A DNA stretch of 64,000 bases from an uncultured Sphingomonas sp. (GTDB taxonomy: Bacteria > Pseudomonadota > Alphaproteobacteria > Sphingomonadales > Sphingomonadaceae). This document shows positions 34,223 through 40,335 of this stretch, piece by piece (position 1 is the first letter of the stretch; each line of letters starts with the position of its first letter). Location of the stretch: assembly GCF_937871615.1 (NCBI RefSeq), contig NZ_CALMPA010000046.1, positions 1 through 64,000 of the forward strand, given 5' to 3'. A model generated the notes under the pieces. The model was given only the letters and a program-made list of their open reading frames with translations, was not told the origin of the DNA and did no database searches. The position numbers and the translations under genes are program-made.

Positions 34223-34605
34223 TTGCGCGCGGCGATCACGGGCCGATACATGTCGGCGCGCGCCTTCATGAGATCCGCCAGCCAAACGAGATGCGAGGCG
34301 GCGTCGGCGAGGGGAAGGTGCGCTACCGCATCGAACATCGCCCGCTGATAGGGCACGCCACGGTCGAGGATATCGCTCATCTTGACACGGCCGGGGCTGT
34401 CCGGATCGGTGATCTCCGCATTGGCTTCGAAAGCCGCCTCCAGGAAGGCCTCCGCCAATTCCTGCGCTTCGTAATAGCCGCCATCAAGACCTTCCGATCG
34501 CGCTATGGTCGCCAGCTTCCGGCGGACGAAGACGATATCGGGGTCCACCGCTGCGTCATCGAGCGGCAGGTCGAAATCGTATTCCGCGAGATATTTCTCG
34601 ATCAT
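34210..34605 (-). CDS. Hypothetical protein on the opposite strand
   Basis: 131 residues; ATG 34605 has AGGAGG nearby. Acidic helical sequence (MIEKYLAEYDFDLPLDDAAV, QELAEAFLEAAFEANAEI). One of only two - strand genes in the 13-37 kb array outside the recombinase element. A far longer upstream frame is rejected because it lacks a ribosome site and runs through the palindrome region. Upstream sequence 34606-35058 shows no gene. Confidence 0.68.
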   Translation of the reverse strand: MIEKYLAEYDFDLPLDDAAVDPDIVFVRRKLATIARSEGLDGGYYEAQELAEAFLEAAFEANAEITDPDSPGRVKMSDILDRGVPYQRAMFDAVAHLPLADAASHLVWLADLMKARADMYRPVIAARNQGR

Positions 34606-35058
34606 AGTTGCGCCTCCTGCTATTGGGCGGGATCGGAACATAATACGAACGACAGGGCAAGTAAAATCCTGCTGCTCGCTGAACGCGAGATCAGTTTCTC
34701 GGGAGTGACGGCCCGTTCCAGTTACCCGCCGCAAGGGCCGCCGACGGCTGGGTTTTGCGCCGCCGGGGGAATGACGGCGGTCCGCCGACCGCCCGGGCGC
34801 GACACAACCATATCCAGCCCGAACCATCCTTCCGCGAGTCCCCGCCCGGCTCCCATCAACCCCCGACGCTGACAAGTGCGATCCCGCGCCTCCGACCCCG
34901 ACGCTTAATCGCAAACCGGAAGGGCCCGTGCGGCAATCGGTGAGGCGCTTCTGCCGCCGCGTCGCTGGCGGGGTGCGTCGGGGACGCCGCACCCCGCGAT
35001 CGCCTCCCGGACCAAGTCGTTCATCGCATCCTACACCGCCCTCGCAGGGTCTCGGCGT

Positions 35059-35226
35059 GCCGGGGCTGGTTCGGGAAAGCAAGGGCTGCCTCCGGCCAAG
35101 AAAATCTAGGAGAAAATGGGCCTGCCGACGTTGTTCTTTAGGTCAGAGTGTCGGCAGGCCCATTTTCTCCAAGATTTTCTAAAGGCCGCAGCGCGACGTC
35201 CCTTGCTTTCCCGAACCAGCCCCGGC
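35059..35226. repeat. 168-bp imperfect palindrome
   Basis: Outer arms 35059-35085 and 35200-35226 match perfectly over 27 bp; inner arms 35099-35129 and 35150-35180 match over 30 of 31 bp and include GGAGAAAATGGGCCTGCC. The central 20 bp form the loop. Weaker symmetry continues outward to about 35010 and 35275 (GTTCATCGCATCC on one side, its complement on the other). Candidate origin, resolution site, structured RNA or insertion footprint. Confidence 0.85.
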
Positions 35227-35328
35227 CCTTGAGCCCCGGCGAAGGCGGCTCCGGATGCGATGAACGACAGCCTCCGCCCCGTCCGAAGGCGATCAAGAAG
35301 GAATGCCTTCGGCATGCGTCTTTTGAGG

Positions 35329-35350
35329 GGACGCTACCGCGTCCGTTTTT
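35329..35350 (+). terminator. Rho-independent terminator upstream of the DUF736 gene
   Basis: GGACGC (35329-35334), loop TACC, GCGTCC (35339-35344), then GTTTTT. It would stop rightward transcripts leaving the palindrome region before the DUF736 promoter. The rest of 35227-35487 holds a smaller hairpin near 35301-35316 and no gene. Confidence 0.6.
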
Positions 35351-35487
35351 GTTGGCTCAGGCTCACCAGATGCGATGAAATTGTGTCAAGAAAACAGTGA
35401 TCTATGTCAATATTGAGGGGTGTAGTAAAAGAAATGCGCGTTAGGGGACGTAACGCCCAAACGCAAAAGATGAAGGAGATAGATAAA

Positions 35488-35979
35488 ATGAAAATCGGTT
35501 ACTTCAAACTGGATGAGAAAGTGAATGAAACCATCGGAAAGGTGGTGACGAGAACCCTTCGCTTTCCCATTCTGATCTTGCGGAGGGTCGAAGATCGCCG
35601 CAGCGACGCGGCTCCGATCTTCGAGATTTTCGAGCCGAACAGCATGGGCGAGGAAGTCGGCATCGGCGCTGTCTGGGAACGCCGGATGAAGGCGACCGAC
35701 GAGGTTTTCCTGTCCGGCATGATCGACGATCCAAGCTTCCCGGAACCTCTCCCGATCGCGCTATTCGGCGACGAGTTCAACGGTTTCGACGTGCAATGGC
35801 GACGTGAGCGTGAGCCGCAGACCTACGGCAACGGCGCGATGGCTGGCGGCTACGGCCAGCAACGCCGCAGCGGCGGGCAGCGATCCGGCGGGAGCGGCTT
35901 CGCGGGTGGCAGCACGGCGGGCACGAATGGCGAATATGTCGGCGCTGGTCGCAGCGTTGATGAGGAGGTGCCCTTCTAA
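35488..35979 (+). CDS. DUF736 protein with SSB-like acidic C-terminal tip
   Basis: 163 residues; ATG 35488 after AAGGAGA. DUF736 occupies about 1-106 (MKIGYFKLDE, PILILRRVEDRRSDAAPIFE, SGMIDDPSFPEPLPIALFG). It is followed by a Gly/Gln/Ser/Arg-rich linker (112-150) and ends SVDEEVPF. The linker plus acidic tip with terminal Pro-Phe copies the layout of single-stranded DNA-binding protein tails, which recruit repair and replication enzymes. DUF736 proteins are common beside conjugation genes with unknown role. Inference: a single-strand-binding-like or SSB-partner-recruiting protein for the incoming strand. Confidence 0.8.
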   Translation: MKIGYFKLDEKVNETIGKVVTRTLRFPILILRRVEDRRSDAAPIFEIFEPNSMGEEVGIGAVWERRMKATDEVFLSGMIDDPSFPEPLPIALFGDEFNGFDVQWRREREPQTYGNGAMAGGYGQQRRSGGQRSGGSGFAGGSTAGTNGEYVGAGRSVDEEVPF

Positions 35980-36060
35980 GCCTCGACCAAGGCGGGCCGG
36001 GGAAGCGCTGGAACGCTTTCCCGGACCCTCACCGCATCCCAGATCAAAGGACGTTGGACC

Positions 36061-37134
36061 ATGAGCAAGAACACGGCTGCCCGCAGCGTTAGCAGCTTTT
36101 CCGACCTGCCGGAACTCTATGCCGAACTTACGGCGACCGATGCTTTCGAGGCGTCATTCGGCGACCCGATGCCCCTTTCGATTGTCGAATTTGGCGACGA
36201 ACCCGGTGAACACTACATGCCCGATCCGCTGGCCGCGCAGACGGAATGCGGCGGAATCATCGCGTCGATGTTCGACCTGTTGACCGACACGCGCCTCGAA
36301 CCGCTTGCCCCGGAAATTGCGTGGGGAATGGTCAACAGCTTCCATTTCGTCGCGACGAAACTGGAGCGCGAGGAAGATCGGCTTGCCGACCAAATCCGCG
36401 AGATGGCGCGGCGATTGGAGCCGGGCGAGGTATTCACCAAGGAGCTTGAGGACAAGCAGCTTGAATGCCAGTCGCTGGCCGAGCAGCGTGCCGCCGTTGA
36501 AGCGATGCGCGATTACGCGGCGGCGACGTATCTGGCATGTTCCGGCCGCGCGTGGTCGCCCTCGAAGGGATCGAAGGCAAGCGAGGTCACAACCGCCAGC
36601 CAGATCAACGCGCTCGACTTCCTGCGCGCCCGCGCCGAGAAGCGGCGGGAGCGTTACGAGCCGCAAGGCCCTTGCGTCGTCGTTTCCGGCCCCGGCGACT
36701 GGCACGACTGGAAAATCATTTATGCCCGGCTGGACGAGATCAAGCGACGCATCCCCCACATGGTTCTCCTGTCCACCGGCGGGCGCACGGGTGTCCCCGC
36801 AATCGCCGCGTCGTGGGCGGCAAGGGAAGGAGTGCCGTGCGTCGTGTTCGGCCTATATGGAACCGGCCGGGGGCGCGCGTTCAAGCGCAACCGTGAAATC
36901 GTCGCCAAGTTTCTCCCGGTTGAGGCGCTGCTTTGCGAAGGCTCGGGAATCCAGTCGCACCTCTATGACCTGCTCAATCCACAAAGCGGGCGGCGCGTTC
37001 CAACCCACGTCATCATGCGAGCCGATCAGGCACCCGATCAGCCCAAGCGTCCGACTGGCCGGTTCGTCTGGTGTCCGCCGCAACCGAAGCGGGGGCTTCA
37101 CATGATCCCGCGCGACCAACTGGTCGAGATTTAA
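36061..37134 (+). CDS. DUF2493 (SLOG-type) protein
   Basis: 357 residues. N-terminal 190 residues are helical (SFSDLPELYAELTATDAF, KLEREEDRLADQIREMARRL). The DUF2493 domain spans about 205-285: VVVSGPGDWHDWKIIYARLD, MVLLSTGGRTGVPAIAASWA, VPCVVFGLYGTGRGRAFKRN. DUF2493 is a SLOG/YspA-like Rossmann fold presumed to bind a nucleotide ligand. It follows the DUF736 gene by 81 bp, probably in one transcript ending at the hairpin at 37174. This pair is widespread on sphingomonad elements. Confidence 0.85.
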   Translation: MSKNTAARSVSSFSDLPELYAELTATDAFEASFGDPMPLSIVEFGDEPGEHYMPDPLAAQTECGGIIASMFDLLTDTRLEPLAPEIAWGMVNSFHFVATKLEREEDRLADQIREMARRLEPGEVFTKELEDKQLECQSLAEQRAAVEAMRDYAAATYLACSGRAWSPSKGSKASEVTTASQINALDFLRARAEKRRERYEPQGPCVVVSGPGDWHDWKIIYARLDEIKRRIPHMVLLSTGGRTGVPAIAASWAAREGVPCVVFGLYGTGRGRAFKRNREIVAKFLPVEALLCEGSGIQSHLYDLLNPQSGRRVPTHVIMRADQAPDQPKRPTGRFVWCPPQPKRGLHMIPRDQLVEI

Positions 37135-37173
37135 TCTAACCCCCTAATGACGCCGCCCAGCGCGGCAACGATT

Positions 37174-37209
37174 AGGCCGATGCGGCGGGAGCCGTATCGG
37201 CCTTTTTTT
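37174..37209 (+). terminator. Strong Rho-independent terminator
   Basis: AGGCCGATGCGGC (37174-37186) pairs with GCCGTATCGGCCT (37191-37203) over 13 bp with one G-U pair and a GGGA loop, followed directly by seven T. It ends the DUF736-DUF2493 transcript. Confidence 0.85.
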
Positions 37210-37284
37210 GTGCTCGCCACCGCCGCGCCTCGCGGCGCGGCGGGGCATCACATCCGGGGGAGCGCGGGAGGGGAAGCGCCCCAG

Positions 37285-37521
37285 TCAGGATTTGGGAGGC
37301 GCGGCTTTCAGCGCCCCCACGGCGGCGGCTCCGCCCAGCTTCAGCACCAGCCCCAGCGCCTCACGAAATTCCCGCTCGCCGATCTCCTCGACCGGCATCG
37401 CGACCACAATCGCGGCATAGCGTTCCCGGACGCGTTTTTGCGCCGTCTCGATTTCATCGGCGATCTTGTCGCGCTTGGCGACCAGATCGGCGAGCTTCTC
37501 GCGTTCCGACATCTTGGGCAT
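37285..37521 (-). CDS. Small mobilisation-type accessory protein, putative
   Basis: 78 residues; ATG 37521 after AAGGA. N-terminal coiled coil (MSEREKLADLVAKRDKIADE) and C-terminal EFREALGLVLKLGGAAAVGA. The layout resembles the short TraC/TraD accessory proteins of Ti-type mobilisation regions, which flank oriT. Position beside the candidate oriT and orientation away from it support such a role, but the match is weak. The longer upstream frame lacks a ribosome site. Confidence 0.5.
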   Translation of the reverse strand: MPKMSEREKLADLVAKRDKIADEIETAQKRVRERYAAIVVAMPVEEIGEREFREALGLVLKLGGAAAVGALKAAPPKS

Positions 37522-37960
37522 AATCAGCGTTCCTTCATGGTCGCCGATCCGTTCGCCGTCGCCCTTGTCGCATGAGCGCGCCCGCGCGGCAATCTCCCAC
37601 ATTTCCGACCCGGCAGCGATGGCCGCCCGCAGCGTTGAGGATATGGCGCAGCGCCAGAGTCGCAGCGGGGAGGGGACGCACGCCCAAGGGCGGGTGTAAT
37701 GCACCCTACGCACGGGTGCTGCGAAGGAAAATCACGGTATTCCAATGCATTGTTCTGGCTGACACGTCTGCCGACTTTTCGCGATGCTGGCAGACGTGTC
37801 TGCCAATGGCATTATTCGTCCCCGAGAATCCTTGGATTTCTGCCGTTTCTGGCCGGCAGACACGTCTGCCACCCCTGATTTTCTTGTGATTTTGGCGGGT
37901 CTGCGCTAGATTACATCTGCTTCAGGACCGTCCTGGCGAAGCTCCATCAGGAGCCTCGCC
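37522..37960. other. Candidate oriT/relaxosome region
   Basis: 439 bp with no gene, between the diverging 78-residue accessory gene and the RHH-traD-traI operon. It holds three copies of a 16-bp palindromic motif, G/A-rich stretches and local AT-rich segments near 37731-37757 and 37871-37890. MobF oriT regions usually lie next to the genes for the relaxase and accessory DNA-binding protein. No nick site can be named from sequence alone. Confidence 0.5.
37757..37870. promoter_or_regulatory. Three 16-bp palindromic binding sites
   Basis: GGCTGACACGTCTGCC (37757-37772), GGCAGACGTGTCTGCC (37789-37804) and GGCAGACACGTCTGCC (37855-37870). The last two are reverse complements of each other with perfect 7-bp arms; the first has one arm mismatch. 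Spacings of 32 and 66 bp approximate three and six helical turns, placing all sites on one face. The RHH protein encoded 90 bp downstream is the natural ligand, by inference. Confidence 0.75.
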
Positions 37961-38260
37961 TTGGCCCGTGTTACCATCCGCATCGATGATGCGCTCCACG
38001 ACCGTCTTCAACGCCGGGCGCGTAGTCTCCACCTTACAGTCGCCGAGCTTCTTCGGCCCGCCATCGATCAGGCCGCGGACCCGCGCAGCGGTTATGTCTA
38101 TACGACGCAGGACGAGATACTGTCCGGGGTCCTCCAGACCCTCGCCATAGTCGCCGCATCGATCCGCCGGCGGTCGCCGGAGGCGCTCGAAGAGGGGATG
38201 GCTGATGCCCGGCAGATGCTCCTCGACCGGGGCCTGCTCCCTCCGGAGCAGCGGTCATGA
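37961..38260 (+). CDS. Ribbon-helix-helix relaxosome/regulatory protein
   Basis: 99 residues from a TTG start with AGGAG seven bases upstream. MARVTIRIDDALHDRLQRRA is an RHH/CopG-type beta strand and first helix, followed by the second helix (LTVAELLRPAIDQA) and a C-terminal helical region that may oligomerise. Accessory RHH proteins such as TraY bind oriT and repress their own operon. Its stop overlaps the traD start (ATGA). Three palindromes upstream are likely binding sites. Confidence 0.75.
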   Translation: MARVTIRIDDALHDRLQRRARSLHLTVAELLRPAIDQAADPRSGYVYTTQDEILSGVLQTLAIVAASIRRRSPEALEEGMADARQMLLDRGLLPPEQRS

Positions 38261-40335
38261 GCATATTCCGCAACGACACCTTGGGGTCGTGGACGCGCGG
38301 GGGTCAGGCGATCGTCCACAACGTCCGCATGACCACCCAGGTCTTCATGCAGACGATGATCGCCGGGCTCGCGCTCTGGGTCATGGGCACCTGCTGGTAT
38401 GCCCTCGAAAAATCCAACGACTATCAGCGGTTCGTCCTGGTCAAATTGGTGGAGGCCGCGTTCAAGGTTGATGCCGCGCCGGGGACCAACGACCCTGTTT
38501 CGTTCCGCACCCCGGACGGACGGCAATACTGGACCTCGGCCGACGCTCTTTTCGAATCCGAGATCGGGAAGAAATCCCTCCACAAGCTTGAGCAGGACCT
38601 CATCCACGGCGCCGCGATCGCCGGGGCCGGCGCACTCGCCGCGCTCTTCTGGGCGTGGTTCTATTTCACCCGGACCGGGAAGGGGTTGGGGTCCAACGAG
38701 TATATACGCGGCGCCCGCTTCGGCACTGCCTGGCAACTGCGTCGCGCCCTCTGGAAACAGAAGAAGGGCAGCTTCAGCATCGGCGGCGTTCCGGTGCCCG
38801 AGGCGTTCGAACCCGAACACTTCCTGATCTGCGGCGCTCCCGGAACCGGGAAAACCAACCTCATCACGGCGATGCTCGAAGGCATCCGCAAGCAGGGGAA
38901 GCGGGCGATCGTCTATGATACCGCGGGATCGTTCGTCGAGAAATTCTACCGGCACGGGCACGACGTGCTGCTCAACCCGCTCGATGAGCGGACGGACATC
39001 TGGAGCCCCTGGGTCGACGTCCCGCACGAATATCAATATGACCAGATCGCGGAATCCACCATTCCCGACAAGCACGGCGATCCCTTCTGGTCGAAGGCCG
39101 CGCGAGGGACATTGGTGGCGGTCTTGCGCAAGCTCGCCCGGCAAAAGCATACCCTTATCTCGATCCTGCTCGAGCGTGTCTTGCGCTCCCCGGTCGCGGA
39201 TCTCGCCGCTTTCGTAAAGGGCACCGACGCGGCCGCTTTCATTTCGTCGGAGGGTGAGCGGACGTCGGCTGGTATCCAGGCCGAGCTCGCCTCCGTGATG
39301 CGCAGCTTCTCGTATCTCGACGACACCACCGACGCCTTCTCGATCCGGAACTGGGTGGAGAATGAGGAGGATGACTCCTGGCTGTTCATCACGGTCAAGG
39401 CCGACCAGCTTCCATCGCTCCGCCCCCTGATCACCGTCTGGCTCGACATCGCCATCAGCGCGATCATGAGCTTGAAGCCCGACCGCGAACGTCGCCTCTA
39501 TTGCGTGATCGACGAGTTGCCGACGCTCCAACGACTGCCTTCCCTCGGCGATTTCCTCGCCCGCGCCCGGAAATATGGCGGATGCGGCATTCTCGGGTTC
39601 CAGTCCTATCCCCAGCTCAACGCCACCTATGGAAAGGAGGATGCCGCCGCCATCACGGGCTATTGCTCGACCTGGGTGGCGATGCGGGCCAACGACACCG
39701 ATACAGCGGAACTGGTCTCGAAGAATCTGGGCCGCGTCGAACAGGTCGAAGCCAACGAGGGGATGAGCTACGGCGTCAACGACATGCGTGACGGGGTGAA
39801 CCTGTCGCGCATGCAGGTCACGCGTCCGCTGGTGATGGACACGGAGATCAACAATCTCCCGAACCTCACCGGATTTCTCCGGTTCGGCCGCAACCTGCCG
39901 GTCGTCCGGTTCCGCGATCGCGTCAACCCAATTCCAACCGTCTGCCCGGCGTTCGAGGAACGAGCCACACCCCCGAAACGGCTCCCAGCGGGCAAGACCA
40001 TTATCGCGCACGTCCGGGCCGCTGCCCAGAAACGCGCGGTTGCCGAGAAGGAGCAGGCCGAGCTGCCCAACTCGGCGCCGCCTCAATCGACGCAACAGCC
40101 TGATCTCTTCGACCAGGCTTCGCCGCCGCCGGTAGTCGATCCCGATCCAGATGCTCGCGAGCCTTTCCCCGGTGAAGAAGATCGCGACGTCGCTTCGCCG
40201 GATCAGGCGCCACTGGCGTCCGCCGTGTCATCTGGCCCCGTCGCGTTTCTGGGGGCGGCGCGCGGGCGGATGAACGTGCCGCTTGAGGCCCATGCCCGGG
40301 CGAGCGGTCCGCGTGATCCGGCGAGGCCGGCATGA
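38257..40335 (+). CDS. traD: TraD-type type IV coupling protein
   Basis: 692 residues. Two N-terminal membrane segments (about 30-50 and 120-142), then the ATPase with Walker A GAPGTGKTN (about 193-201) and Walker B LYCVIDELPTL (about 415-425). A Pro/Ala-rich acidic tail (about 600-692) replaces F TraD's relaxosome-contacting end. It docks the relaxase-DNA complex to the secretion channel at the inner membrane. Overlaps the RHH and traI genes by four bases on each side. Confidence 0.93.
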   Translation: MSIFRNDTLGSWTRGGQAIVHNVRMTTQVFMQTMIAGLALWVMGTCWYALEKSNDYQRFVLVKLVEAAFKVDAAPGTNDPVSFRTPDGRQYWTSADALFESEIGKKSLHKLEQDLIHGAAIAGAGALAALFWAWFYFTRTGKGLGSNEYIRGARFGTAWQLRRALWKQKKGSFSIGGVPVPEAFEPEHFLICGAPGTGKTNLITAMLEGIRKQGKRAIVYDTAGSFVEKFYRHGHDVLLNPLDERTDIWSPWVDVPHEYQYDQIAESTIPDKHGDPFWSKAARGTLVAVLRKLARQKHTLISILLERVLRSPVADLAAFVKGTDAAAFISSEGERTSAGIQAELASVMRSFSYLDDTTDAFSIRNWVENEEDDSWLFITVKADQLPSLRPLITVWLDIAISAIMSLKPDRERRLYCVIDELPTLQRLPSLGDFLARARKYGGCGILGFQSYPQLNATYGKEDAAAITGYCSTWVAMRANDTDTAELVSKNLGRVEQVEANEGMSYGVNDMRDGVNLSRMQVTRPLVMDTEINNLPNLTGFLRFGRNLPVVRFRDRVNPIPTVCPAFEERATPPKRLPAGKTIIAHVRAAAQKRAVAEKEQAELPNSAPPQSTQQPDLFDQASPPPVVDPDPDAREPFPGEEDRDVASPDQAPLASAVSSGPVAFLGAARGRMNVPLEAHARASGPRDPARPA

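Noticed and set aside
34606-35082. Long 5' extension of the - strand gene at 34210-34605
   Set aside because: Starts in the palindrome region without ribosome site, while ATG 34605 has AGGAGG; extension is Arg/Gly-rich noise. I see no gene in 34606-35058.
35059-35226. Palindrome as the oriT itself
   Set aside because: Possible, but the 37.5-37.96 kb region beside the RHH and relaxase genes is the more usual position, so it is listed only as a palindrome.
35106-35378. Small frames on both strands within the palindrome
   Set aside because: They mirror each other because of the inverted repeat and have no start signals.
37757-37870. CRISPR-like array
   Set aside because: Only three palindromic units with unequal spacing and no cas gene; fits protein-binding sites. 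No CRISPR array, tRNA or rRNA was found in the window.
37572-37889. 105-codon + strand frame across the candidate oriT
   Set aside because: No ribosome site, runs through the palindromes, no family features.
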